A DNA stretch of 64,000 bases from Microbacterium sp. 8M (lineage in GTDB: Bacteria; Actinomycetota; Actinomycetes; Actinomycetales; Microbacteriaceae), in the NCBI RefSeq assembly GCF_902506375.1, contig NZ_LR733284.1, positions 225,508-289,507 on the forward strand, given 5' to 3'. The notes beneath the pieces were generated by a model, which worked only from the letters and a program-made list of their open reading frames with translations, searched no databases and was not told the DNA's origin. The translations under genes were made by a program, and so were the position numbers. Positions 45,879 to 53,826 of the stretch are shown in pieces (within the stretch, counting starts at the first letter, position 1; every line of letters starts with the position of its first letter).

Positions 45879-47143
45879 GCGGTCTCCCTCCGTTCTCTCG
45901 GCGCTTCCGGGGCGGATGACGGGACGGGCAGCGTCGTGCGCACGCGGAATCCGCCGGCGGGGCGCGGGACGAGCTCGATCGTCCCGCCCGACGCGGTCGC
46001 CCGCTCGCGCATGCCGAGCTGGCCGAGCCCGGGGCGCAGCCCGGTGACCAGCCGGCCCGTGTTGACGACCTCTAGTTCGACGGATCCCGGCTCGTACCGG
46101 ATCCGCACATCCGCCTCCGCGTCGGGGCCTGCGTGCCGCCGCGCGTTCGTGAGCGACTCCTGAGCGATGCGGTACAGGTTCACGGCGGTCACGGGCGGCA
46201 GCGGAAACGGGTCGCCGATCACCTGCAGGCGCGTGGGCAGGCCGGCTGCCGTGCTGGCCTCGGCGAGTTCGGCGATGTCGTCGACGTCGACCGTGGAGGC
46301 GGCCTCCTCGCTGTCGCCGGGCGCACGCAGCGTGTCGAGCAGCTGGTGGAGATCGCGGATCGCGTCGCGGGCGGAGTCCTCGATGCCGGCGACGATCCCG
46401 GTGGCGGCCTCGGGATCCTGCGGGATCATCATCCGGGCCGCTCCCGCCTGCACGCCCATGACGGAGACGTGGTGCGCGACCACATCGTGCAGCTCGCGGG
46501 CGATGCGCACCCGATCGAGGGCGACGGCCTGGGCGGCGCTCAGGGCGCGCTCATGCTCGAGCTCGGCGGTGCGCTGCTCGAGCGCGGCGCGTTGGCGGGC
46601 GGCGTTCCAGCTGCGCTCGCCGAAGTAGTAGGCGCCGCCGAAGTACAGCACATTCAGCAGCACCTGCAGCATGAGGAACGCCACGAGGGGCGAGAACATC
46701 CCGGCGCTGACATCGGCCTTCGCGGCCTGCTCGATCGCCTGGCGGTACATCTCGATGACGAGCCACGCCGCCATCACGAGCATGATGCCCGCGCGCACGA
46801 AGAACGCCCTGCGGCGGGAGTCCGTCCAGGCACCCACCGTGTAGAGGGCGATGAACATCGCGATGTTGCCGCCGTAGATCTCGGGCACGCGCAGCGTGGT
46901 GGCCACGACGAACGCGAGCGACACCACGACGGCCACGACCGCGGGCCGGCGGCGGCGCACGGCGAGAGCCGCGGAGAACACGGCGACGTACGGGATCGCC
47001 GTCCACAGCGGGGCCTGCTCTGCGCCGTAGACCTTCGCGATCGACGACAGTGCGGCGCTGAGGATCCCGCCGACGAAGAGGATCGCCGCGAGGAGCACAT
47101 CCTGCCGGAGCTCGCGCGGCGAGGGCGTGCGGGTGAACGGCAT
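45875..47143 (-). CDS. Sensor histidine kinase (HisKA_3 / DesK-NarX type)
   Basis: 422 residues. Four to five TM helices in the first 185 residues with almost no extracytoplasmic domain, a short coiled coil (about 188-215), the dimerisation/phosphorylation box RIARELHDVVAHHVSVM and a C-terminal HATPase (NLYRIAQESLTNARRHA, LGQLGMRERA). TACGGT (47150-47155) ends exactly 6 nt before ATG 47143, which decides this start over upstream ATGs. Signal unknown; membrane-embedded sensing likely. Confidence 0.93.
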   Translation of the reverse strand: MPFTRTPSPRELRQDVLLAAILFVGGILSAALSSIAKVYGAEQAPLWTAIPYVAVFSAALAVRRRRPAVVAVVVSLAFVVATTLRVPEIYGGNIAMFIALYTVGAWTDSRRRAFFVRAGIMLVMAAWLVIEMYRQAIEQAAKADVSAGMFSPLVAFLMLQVLLNVLYFGGAYYFGERSWNAARQRAALEQRTAELEHERALSAAQAVALDRVRIARELHDVVAHHVSVMGVQAGAARMMIPQDPEAATGIVAGIEDSARDAIRDLHQLLDTLRAPGDSEEAASTVDVDDIAELAEASTAAGLPTRLQVIGDPFPLPPVTAVNLYRIAQESLTNARRHAGPDAEADVRIRYEPGSVELEVVNTGRLVTGLRPGLGQLGMRERATASGGTIELVPRPAGGFRVRTTLPVPSSAPEAPRERRETA

Positions 47144-47222
47144 CCTTCCACCGTAGGACCGGCGGCCGGCCGCCGGCATCCCCCGCACGGCGGACCCCTC
47201 CTGTCTGGATCGTTACTTGCTC

Positions 47223-47251
47223 TTGACAAGCTTGCTTGTTAAAAGCAAGCT
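47223..47251 (+). promoter_or_regulatory. Promoter and 9-bp inverted-repeat operator for VOC-hxlR
   Basis: TTGACA -35 (47223-47228) and CAAGCT -10 (47246-47251) are bridged by AGCTTGCTT-N5-AAGCAAGCT (47229-47251), a perfect 9-bp inverted repeat. A further ACTTGCT half-site lies at 47215. Binding would block the core promoter; the HxlR protein encoded two genes downstream is the obvious candidate. Confidence 0.85.
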
Positions 47252-47295
47252 GGATCCATCGGGGCCGCCCAGGATCCCGGGACAAAGGAGTCATC

Positions 47296-47754
47296 ATGAC
47301 CGACGTCTTCATCAGCCTGCCCACCTCGGATCTCGAGCGCGCGAAGACCTTCTACACCGCGCTCGGCTTCCCGATCCGCCCCGAGTTCTCCGACGAGAAC
47401 GGCACCTGCTTCGTCGCGCAGGAGAACGTCCTCCTCATGCTGATCACGCGCGAGTTCTTCGCGACCTTCACCGACAAGCCGATCGTGGATCCGGCCGCGG
47501 CGGCGCAGGTGTCGATCAACTTCTCCCGCGACTCGCGCGAGGAGGTGGACGAGATCGTCGCCAAGGGCGTGGCCGCGGGCGGCGCCGAGCCGAAGCCCGC
47601 CCAGGACTACGGCTTCATGTACATGCGCGACCTCGACGACCCCGACGGCAACTCGCTCGGCTTCCTGTACGCCGTGCCGGAGGACGCAGCCGAAGCCGGC
47701 GGCGCAGCGGAGGGCGCCGAGGCTGAGCCGTCGGTGCAGCCGGCCGGGGCCTGA
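47296..47754 (+). CDS. VOC (glyoxalase/bleomycin resistance) family protein
   Basis: 152 residues. Two beta-alpha-beta-beta-beta halves typical of PhnB-like VOC proteins: VFISLPTSDLERAKTFYTALGF and the C-terminal DYGFMYMRDLDDPDGNSLGFLY. The last 20 residues are an Ala/Glu-rich tail. AAGGAG is 7 nt upstream of ATG 47296. Under the inverted-repeat promoter, with hxlR 18 bp downstream. Substrate unknown, perhaps an electrophile or antibiotic. Confidence 0.88.
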   Translation: MTDVFISLPTSDLERAKTFYTALGFPIRPEFSDENGTCFVAQENVLLMLITREFFATFTDKPIVDPAAAAQVSINFSRDSREEVDEIVAKGVAAGGAEPKPAQDYGFMYMRDLDDPDGNSLGFLYAVPEDAAEAGGAAEGAEAEPSVQPAGA

Positions 47755-47772
47755 TGCAGGCGAGGGCCTGAC

Positions 47773-48453
47773 GTGGCCGCGCGCAGTTACGGCCAGTACT
47801 GCGGCGTGACGACCGCGGTCGAGCTGATCGGGGAGCGCTGGGCGCTGCTCATCGTGCGCGACCTGCTCGTCGGTCCGCGCCGGTACACCGACCTGAAGCA
47901 GGGCCTTCCGCGGATCCCGACGAACATCCTGTCGTCACGACTCAAGGAGTTGCAGGACGGCGGGGTGGTGCGACGCGTGCCGCTGCGCAGCTGCGGGCTC
48001 GTGTACGAGCTCACGCCGTACGGGCGTGCACTCGAGCCGATCGTGCTCGCGCTCGGGCGCTGGGGCTTCCAGGCGATGGGCGACCCCGACGACGGCGACG
48101 TGGTCACGCCCGACTCGCTCACCATGGCGCTGCGCACCTCGTTCCGGCCGGATCAGGCCCGCGACCTCGACATCGAGCTGCACGTCGGCGACGTCGCCCT
48201 GCGGGTGATCGTCCGCGACGCGGCGCTTCAGGTGGCGCAGCTCGCCCCGCCTGCTCCGCCCATCGGGGGCGTGCTCCCCGCCGGCGAACCGGAGGCCGTC
48301 GTCGTAGCCGGGCCCGGGATCCGGCACCTCATCGCGGGCGACGTCACCCCCGCCGAGGCGATCGCGCAGGATCTGGTCGCGGTCGCGCGCGGCGAGGAGC
48401 GGATCCTGGACGCCTTCGCGCAGGCCTTCCACATCGACCCGATCGCGGCGTAG
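47773..48453 (+). CDS. HxlR family transcriptional regulator with C-terminal sterol-carrier-like domain
   Basis: 226 residues. Winged helix SYGQYCGVTTAVELIGERWALLIVRDLLVGPRRYTDL with the redox-type Cys10 typical of HxlR/HypR proteins. An added C-terminal domain (about 112-225) resembles the SCP2-like domain of actinobacterial HxlR members. GTG start. Probably represses the VOC-hxlR operon and is relieved by an electrophile or oxidant through Cys10 (inference). Confidence 0.9.
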   Translation: MAARSYGQYCGVTTAVELIGERWALLIVRDLLVGPRRYTDLKQGLPRIPTNILSSRLKELQDGGVVRRVPLRSCGLVYELTPYGRALEPIVLALGRWGFQAMGDPDDGDVVTPDSLTMALRTSFRPDQARDLDIELHVGDVALRVIVRDAALQVAQLAPPAPPIGGVLPAGEPEAVVVAGPGIRHLIAGDVTPAEAIAQDLVAVARGEERILDAFAQAFHIDPIAA

Positions 48454-48471
48454 CGTCGCGAGCGGGCGCCC

Positions 48472-48552
48472 ACCGCCGGTCCCTGAGTCTGTCGAAGGGC
48501 CCCGCCTACGCACCACCGCCGGTCCCTGAGCCTGTCGAGGGGCCCGGCCTAC
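48472..48552. repeat. Two tandem REP-B units
   Basis: Units at 48472-48514 and 48515-48552 share ACCGCCGGTCCCTGAG and CTGTCGA. After the hxlR stop. Confidence 0.85.
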
Positions 48553-48557
48553 CGTGA

Positions 48558-48648
48558 CCGCGAGACTGCAACCACGCGACGAGACGGCAACAGAATTCGT
48601 CTGTCTCGTCGCTCAGTTGCAGTCTCGCGGACAGTTGCAGTCTCGCGG
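48558..48648. repeat. Long hairpin repeat (GAGACTGCAAC family), copy 2
   Basis: Arms CCGCGAGACTGCAAC (48558-48572) and GTTGCAGTCTCGCGG (48616-48630), inner GCGACGAGAC and GTCTCGTCGC, plus an extra right arm at 48634-48648. The 41358 element has the same arms with a different loop. Confidence 0.93.
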
Positions 48649-48702
48649 ATAGGGAGCCGCTGCAGGGCGGATCCGGAACGCATCGAACAAGGAGCAGACA
48701 TC

Positions 48703-49320
48703 ATGACCGGACGTATCATCATCGACCTGTTCACCACGCTCGACGGCGTCGCCCAGGCGCCGGGCGGTCCCGAGGAGGATCCCTCCAACGGCTTCCGCTT
48801 CGGCGGCTGGCAGGCGCCGCTGCCGAGCGAGGCCGTCATGCGCAGCGTCATGGCGGGGATGGAGACCCTCGACGCGCTGCTGCTCGGACGCCGCACCTAC
48901 GACATCTTCGCGGGCTACTGGCCGCAGCACACCACGGGCCCAGAAGGGCCGATCGGGCAGCTGTTCGACCGGGTGCCGAAGTACGTGGCGTCGCGGAACG
49001 CCGACACCGAGCTCGACTGGCAGGGCAGCAGCAGGGTCGGTGCGGATCTGCCGGCCGAACTCGCCGCGCTGCGGGAGCGGCACGAGGACGTGCACGTCAT
49101 CGGCAGCGTCGACTTCGTGCACACCCTGCTGGACGAACAGCTCTACGACGTGCTGCAGCTGTGGGTGTATCCGATCGTGCTCGGCCAGGGCAAGAAGGTC
49201 TTCCCCGACGGCGCGGCTCCGCACAACCTGCACCTGCTGCATGCCGAATCCGGCGACGGCGGCACGCTGCTGCTGCGCTATGCGCCGGCTCCGGGTGACG
49301 TGCAGACCGGCACCATGTGA
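48703..49320 (+). CDS. Dihydrofolate reductase family protein (RibD C-terminal-like)
   Basis: 205 residues. IIIDLFTTLDGVAQAPGG, LLLGRRTYDIFAGYWP and VIGSVDFVHTLLDEQLYD...VYPIVLGQGKKVF fit the YyaP/RibD-C NADPH-binding family. AAGGAG precedes the ATG. Physiological substrate unknown; not an essential folA by motif. Confidence 0.9.
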   Translation: MTGRIIIDLFTTLDGVAQAPGGPEEDPSNGFRFGGWQAPLPSEAVMRSVMAGMETLDALLLGRRTYDIFAGYWPQHTTGPEGPIGQLFDRVPKYVASRNADTELDWQGSSRVGADLPAELAALRERHEDVHVIGSVDFVHTLLDEQLYDVLQLWVYPIVLGQGKKVFPDGAAPHNLHLLHAESGDGGTLLLRYAPAPGDVQTGTM

Positions 49321-49426
49321 CCGCAGTCCGCGTCCGTTTCCCATTCGTGACCGGAATATTGCGGATCCCTCTGGTCGCAGGTGCGCGGTGAAACTACAGT
49401 CCTGCTAACGCGTGGGGACGTTGAAC

Positions 49427-49458
49427 GGACAGCCGCACTCTGGGGAGTGCGGCTGTCC
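49427..49458. terminator. Hairpin upstream of the secreted protein gene
   Basis: Perfect 14-bp stem GGACAGCCGCACTC (49427-49440) with GAGTGCGGCTGTCC (49445-49458), loop TGGG. In the 278-bp gap between the reductase and the LAATG protein, where no gene is seen. Confidence 0.8.
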
Positions 49459-49598
49459 CCATGTGTCTGGGTGATATTCCTGCGATTTGCTCTTTCCTGA
49501 GAGAACCCTGTGACGGTAGATTGCATCGACGCCTGATCCTCAGGCTCCGGCCGCGTCCGACGAAGGAGCGCGACCGCTGACCCGTCGGGGGGACCAGG

Positions 49599-50774
49599 AT
49601 GTCTGCACGTGTGCCCATGCGCCGAGGCTGGAAGGCGGCATTGACCGCACTGCTGGCCGCGGTGCTGATGTTCGCCGGAGTGGGAACGGCCTCGGCCGCC
49701 CCGACGGCCGGAACCAGCACGATCAGCGGGACCGTGACCCGCGCCTCGGATGGATCGCCGGCGGCTGGCATTTCGGTGACCGTGCGCGGCGACAACGGCT
49801 ACTTCTTCGCGTCCACGGATGAAACGGGCGCCTACCGGATCACCGCGGTCGCGGCAGGTCAGTACACGGCATCGTTCAGCGACCCGTATCTGAACCTTGC
49901 TCCGCAGTGGTGGGACGGTGCGGCGAATCCCCAGGACGCCACGCCCATCACCGTCGTCGACGGCTCGGACGTCACAGGGATCGATGCGAGCCTTGAAGCG
50001 ACCGTGTCCATCCGGGGGTCGGTGCTCATCGATGGCTCGACCGATCTGCGCGGACGCTCCGCGAGCCTTGCTGTGATCGCCGAGGCCGGCGGACAGAACG
50101 TCGGGATGACGTATGTCCACGCCGACGGGACGTATGCGATCAAGGTCGGTCCCGGCGCGTACACGGTTCGGGTCGAGCCCACTGAGGGACTCGCGTGGGC
50201 GGTTGCGCCTCAGTACTACTCGCACGCCGCGTCGGCCGCGGACGCGACGCCGGTCGTCGTCTCGAGCTCGGGCGACACCACGGCTGTCGACTTCGATCTC
50301 GCGTCGCTCAGCGCGGAGGTCACGCTGTCCACCGCCGCCGTCCAGCCCGGAGGGTCGGTGCACGTGACCGGGTCGGGCTTCGTTCCCGGTGAGCCGGTGG
50401 GCATCGAGCTGCACTCCACGCCCGTCGTGCTCGCGTCCGTGGCAGCCAACGGTGACGGCGTCGTGGACACGACCGTCACGATCCCGACGGATGCGCCTGT
50501 CGGCGATCATCAGATCGTGCTCACAGGTGCGATGTCGACCCTCAGCGGCAGCGCGCCCCTCACCGTTTCCGCGCCGCCTGCGCAGGGGGGATCGGACGGG
50601 TCCGGCTCGGGGAGCGGCTCAACTGCGGCCGGTGCGGGCGCTTCGGGTTCGACGGGCTCGAGCGCACAGCTTGCTGCGACGGGATCCGAGATTCCGCTCG
50701 GGGTGGTCGGCCTCGGCGCAGTCCTGCTGGTGGCCGGCGTCGTGCTCACGCGCGTGCGGCGTCAGCGGGCCTGA
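49599..50774 (+). CDS. Secreted, sortase-anchored carboxypeptidase-regulatory-like protein
   Basis: 391 residues. Signal peptide about 1-34 (RRGWKAALTALLAAVLMF...TASA). Residues about 40-190 hold two CarboxypepD_reg-like beta-sandwiches (TISGTVTRASDGSPAAGISV; TVSIRGSVLIDGS), then an Ig-like segment (about 245-325), a Gly/Ser-rich spacer and the sorting signal LAATGSE with a hydrophobic helix and RVRRQRA tail. LAATG fits class E sortases of high-GC Gram-positives. Wall-exposed adhesin or structural role is likely; no enzyme motif. GGATCC words are nearly absent, unlike neighbouring core genes. Confidence 0.85.
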   Translation: MSARVPMRRGWKAALTALLAAVLMFAGVGTASAAPTAGTSTISGTVTRASDGSPAAGISVTVRGDNGYFFASTDETGAYRITAVAAGQYTASFSDPYLNLAPQWWDGAANPQDATPITVVDGSDVTGIDASLEATVSIRGSVLIDGSTDLRGRSASLAVIAEAGGQNVGMTYVHADGTYAIKVGPGAYTVRVEPTEGLAWAVAPQYYSHAASAADATPVVVSSSGDTTAVDFDLASLSAEVTLSTAAVQPGGSVHVTGSGFVPGEPVGIELHSTPVVLASVAANGDGVVDTTVTIPTDAPVGDHQIVLTGAMSTLSGSAPLTVSAPPAQGGSDGSGSGSGSTAAGAGASGSTGSSAQLAATGSEIPLGVVGLGAVLLVAGVVLTRVRRQRA

Positions 50775-50905
50775 ATCATCGGTGCGGGATTCGCGTCGCG
50801 TCGAATCCCGCACTGGGCTCGGCTCAGCCTGCCGTGCGAGGGGCTGGTTGGTGGGAGAGCGATGGCGGTGATCGTCCGATCGGTGACCGCTGAGACGAGG
50901 GTGAG

Positions 50906-51484
50906 ATGACGGATTTCCAGCCCGAGAAGGGCGTGACGTTCACGGACGTGCTGTTTCGAGGCGGGTGGAGAGGGAAGGAGAAGAAGCTCATCCTCACCCT
51001 CGCTCTCGGTGCGGTCGTCGCTCTCGGCGCGTCTGTGGCGACCCCGATGCTGTTGAAGTACGCGGATCAGTCGGTGTCCGCTGCCCAGGGGGTCGAGTAT
51101 TCGGGCGACGGTTATCGGGTGCTGTTCCCGGGGGAGCCGACGGTCACATCGTCGACTGTTCCGGGCGCCTCGGTGAAGGCCACCCTGGCCCAGTGGAGCA
51201 ACAAGCAGAAGGAATATGGGGCTTACAGCCTTCCGGAAGTCGGCGAGTCGGCGACGGTGCAGTCGATCCTGCAAGCTGCAGTGGCTGCAAGCGGGGCGAC
51301 CGTGGTCGAATCGCATCCGGTGGCGGTCAAGGGCGGAAGCGCACTCGCAGCTCGCATGACTATGAACGGGTCCGGTGCATGGGCGCTGATGGTGATCACG
51401 GACGACCGCAGTTACGGACTCGGGCTCTTGCAGACCGGAGAACAGCGCGACGATGCGTTCTTCGATTCGCTGGAGCTGAAGTAG
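50906..51484 (+). CDS. Hypothetical membrane-anchored protein
   Basis: 192 residues. One TM helix at about 27-50 (LILTLALGAVVALGASVATPMLLKY), then an outside domain of about 140 residues (VEYSGDGYRVLFPGEPTVTSS ... MVITDDRSYGLGLLQTG) resembling lipoprotein-like stress-sensor domains in form only. I do not recognise a family. Starts a run of three membrane-protein genes (gaps 44 and 1 bp). Confidence 0.7.
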   Translation: MTDFQPEKGVTFTDVLFRGGWRGKEKKLILTLALGAVVALGASVATPMLLKYADQSVSAAQGVEYSGDGYRVLFPGEPTVTSSTVPGASVKATLAQWSNKQKEYGAYSLPEVGESATVQSILQAAVAASGATVVESHPVAVKGGSALAARMTMNGSGAWALMVITDDRSYGLGLLQTGEQRDDAFFDSLELK

Positions 51485-51528
51485 CCGGTACGGCGCCGGC
51501 GGACGACTACTCAGAAACGGAGCGCGAG

Positions 51529-52077
51529 ATGGATCACGCGGATGAGCTCAGCGATCACGGACGATCGGAGACGCAGGGTCGCCTCGTCGTCGACGCGCAC
51601 ACTCAGGAGCGCCTCATTGCGGATCTGCGCAACAGGCTGACTGAGGACGCGATGCTGATCCTGGTCCTGCTCGGGGTAGCAGGAGGTGTCGCTCTCATCG
51701 CGTTGATCAGCACCTGGCACGCCTTCGCCGAGGGATCAGGGGACTGGATGCTCGTTCTCGCGGTCGTGTTCCTCGGGCTGTCGTTGAGCGCGATCCTCTA
51801 CCGGCTGCGGAGGGGGCCGCGGACGGCCGTGCTCACTTCATATCCGATCGGATCGGTCGTGGAAGCGGGATCCGACGGCAACCATCTCTGGCAAACAGCA
51901 GCGCTCGGGAGCACGCGGGTCACTCTCGATGTCTACAGTCGTATGTGGCTCACGGCCGACAGCGTGATGCTGCGGCCGAAGTCTTCGCCCGTGACCTCGA
52001 TCCTGCCTCGCAGTGCCCTCACGGAGAAGGCGGTGCACGCCCTCGAGGCACGCTTCAACCAGAAGAGCGGCGGGTGA
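51529..52077 (+). CDS. Hypothetical protein with two TM helices
   Basis: 182 residues. TM helices at about 39-60 and 68-88, then a cytoplasmic-looking domain with alternating hydrophobic pattern (TRVTLDVYSRMWLTADSVMLRPKS). No recognised family. ATG 51529 is preceded by a GGAG-like site. Followed 1 bp later by the next membrane gene. Confidence 0.65.
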   Translation: MDHADELSDHGRSETQGRLVVDAHTQERLIADLRNRLTEDAMLILVLLGVAGGVALIALISTWHAFAEGSGDWMLVLAVVFLGLSLSAILYRLRRGPRTAVLTSYPIGSVVEAGSDGNHLWQTAALGSTRVTLDVYSRMWLTADSVMLRPKSSPVTSILPRSALTEKAVHALEARFNQKSGG

Positions 52078-52078
52078 C

Positions 52079-52741
52079 ATGTCCGCACCGCGAGGCGATG
52101 AGCTGAGCCGGGTCGGTCACGGCAGCGTCCCTTCGGCAGACGGGAATCGCACCAGAAAGCCGTGGCTTCGCATCGCGGCGGTGATGATTGCATGGGTCGC
52201 CGCGCAGCAGCTGACGCCGGCCCTCTCCTCGTTTGGCGGTGAGCTCGCGCAAACAGAGGCGCTACTGTTCCAGGGGTGCATCGCAGCGGGGATGGCCCTG
52301 GCTCTCACGCTCGCCTACCCGAACGATGCGCGGGCACTGTTCGCCTACTCGCGAGCGATGTGGCTGTACTTGCTCGTGCCGATCGCAGTCGTGGTGCTCG
52401 TCATCCGTGTGGGGCCCGGCGTCGACGTTCTCGAGCCGCTCGGCTGGGTGGCAGCGGCGGTCGTATGGCGCTGGTTCCTGTTCGGGATGCTGCAGCGCCG
52501 GCTGAGCGAATGGTTCCCGCCCGGCACGGTACTGCTGACAAGCGCCGCGCTGCTCGCCTCCTGGCTGTACTTCGGTGCGGGGATGATCAGCGCCGACGTC
52601 CTCCGTTTCCCATTCGCGATACTCATCGCGCTGCTGGTCGGCACACTGATCACGAGCATCCCCTCCGGGATCATGCTGGTCCAGAAGAACGTGCACGTGC
52701 TCGTCGCCCTGAATCTCGTCGCATCGACTCTCATCGTGTGA
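52079..52741 (+). CDS. Hypothetical polytopic membrane protein, possibly degenerate CPBP-like
   Basis: 220 residues with about seven hydrophobic segments. VVWRWFLFGMLQRRLSEW sits where CPBP (Abi/CAAX protease) proteins have EE-x-x-x-R-G...L, but both Glu and the Arg are missing, so protease activity is unlikely. Last gene of the three-gene set; convergent with the HAD gene at 52780. Confidence 0.6.
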   Translation: MSAPRGDELSRVGHGSVPSADGNRTRKPWLRIAAVMIAWVAAQQLTPALSSFGGELAQTEALLFQGCIAAGMALALTLAYPNDARALFAYSRAMWLYLLVPIAVVVLVIRVGPGVDVLEPLGWVAAAVVWRWFLFGMLQRRLSEWFPPGTVLLTSAALLASWLYFGAGMISADVLRFPFAILIALLVGTLITSIPSGIMLVQKNVHVLVALNLVASTLIV

Positions 52742-52779
52742 CGACGCGAGGCGACCCGCGCAGAGGTCGCCGCGAGCGT

Positions 52780-53826
52780 TCAGCCTGCCAGGATCCGCTC
52801 CAGCGCCGCCGCCACGCCGTCGTCGGCGTTCGATGCGGTGACCTCGTCGGCCGCCGCAATCGCCTCGGGCTCGGCGTTCGCCATCGCGATGCCGCGGCCG
52901 GCCCAGCGCAGCATCTCGACGTCGTTCAGCGCATCGCCCAAGGCGAGCACCTCGGTGCGGTCGATGCCGAGCGCCGCGCAGAGCTGCGCGAGTCCCGTGG
53001 CCTTGGTGACGCCTTCGGCCATGACCTCCACGAAGGGCGCGCCGGAGAGCGTCGCGGCGAAGCCCGCCGGATCCAGGGTGCCCAGCACCGCGAAGATCTC
53101 CGCGGGCGTCAGGGAGCGGTGCCGGATCACGAGCTTCAGGCTGGGCGCGCCCAGCACCTCGGCGAGCGGCACGGCGCCCATCGTCCGCGGATCCCGCTTG
53201 TGGTCGCTGAGCGTCGCGACCTCGGCGTACCCCTCCTGCGCGACGAACACCTCGCCGGCCTCGCGCACGCTGGCGAACAGCAGATCCGGGATCCGCTCGC
53301 CCAGCTCCTGTGCGATCCGCTGCTGCACCGGCACGGCGATCTCCGAGGCGAACAGCTGCTCCCGTGTGCCGAGGTGGATCCCGTACGCGCCGTTGCCGCA
53401 CAGCGCCCAGCCGTCGAAGCCGGCCTCGGCCGCGATCGCGCGCAACCCGATCGGCTGCCGTGCGGTGACGGGGACCACGACGGTGCCGGCGGCGCGCGCC
53501 GCGTCGAGCGCCGCGCGGGTGCGGCTGGTGACGCGCCCGGACGGGTCGAGGAGGGTGCCGTCGAGGTCGGTGGCGATGAGGCGGATCCGGGATCCGGTCG
53601 CGGAGCCTGTCGAAGCGAGCGCCCCTCGACCGAGCGTCCCTTCGACAGGCTCAGGGGCCGGGGCGGGGGCTGGCTCACGGACCGGTGCGGGGACAGGCTC
53701 AGGGGCCGGGGCGCCCTTCGTCTCGTCGCTGCGCTCCTCGCTCAGGGACCGATGGGCGGCGGGTTCCTCGTCCTCGCTCAACGACCCCTGTGGGGCGGCG
53801 TCGGCCGGATCCGCGACCGTGCTCAT
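52780..53826 (-). CDS. Cof-type HAD family hydrolase with repeat-derived N-terminal extension
   Basis: 348 residues. The HAD core starts near residue 77 (LIATDLDGTLLDPSGRV, catalytic Asp pair), with VTARQPIG (motif II), a C2B cap and GDALNDVEMLRWAG (motif IV). The first 76 residues (SLSEERSDETKG, PAPAPEPVEGT) are translated REP-A and REP-B DNA. Probably a sugar phosphatase. ATG overlaps the exonuclease III stop; the domain could instead start internally, making the extension non-coding. Confidence 0.85.
   Translation of the reverse strand: MSTVADPADAAPQGSLSEDEEPAAHRSLSEERSDETKGAPAPEPVPAPVREPAPAPAPEPVEGTLGRGALASTGSATGSRIRLIATDLDGTLLDPSGRVTSRTRAALDAARAAGTVVVPVTARQPIGLRAIAAEAGFDGWALCGNGAYGIHLGTREQLFASEIAVPVQQRIAQELGERIPDLLFASVREAGEVFVAQEGYAEVATLSDHKRDPRTMGAVPLAEVLGAPSLKLVIRHRSLTPAEIFAVLGTLDPAGFAATLSGAPFVEVMAEGVTKATGLAQLCAALGIDRTEVLALGDALNDVEMLRWAGRGIAMANAEPEAIAAADEVTASNADDGVAAALERILAG
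53603..53790. repeat. Cluster of REP-A and REP-B units inside or before the HAD gene
   Basis: Three REP-B copies (CCTTCGACAGGCTCAGGGG type, 53603-53715) and REP-A pieces (CCCTTCGTCTCGTCGCTGCG and TCCTCGCTCAACGACCCC, 53719-53790) occupy the 5' part of the HAD frame. Confidence 0.85.
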
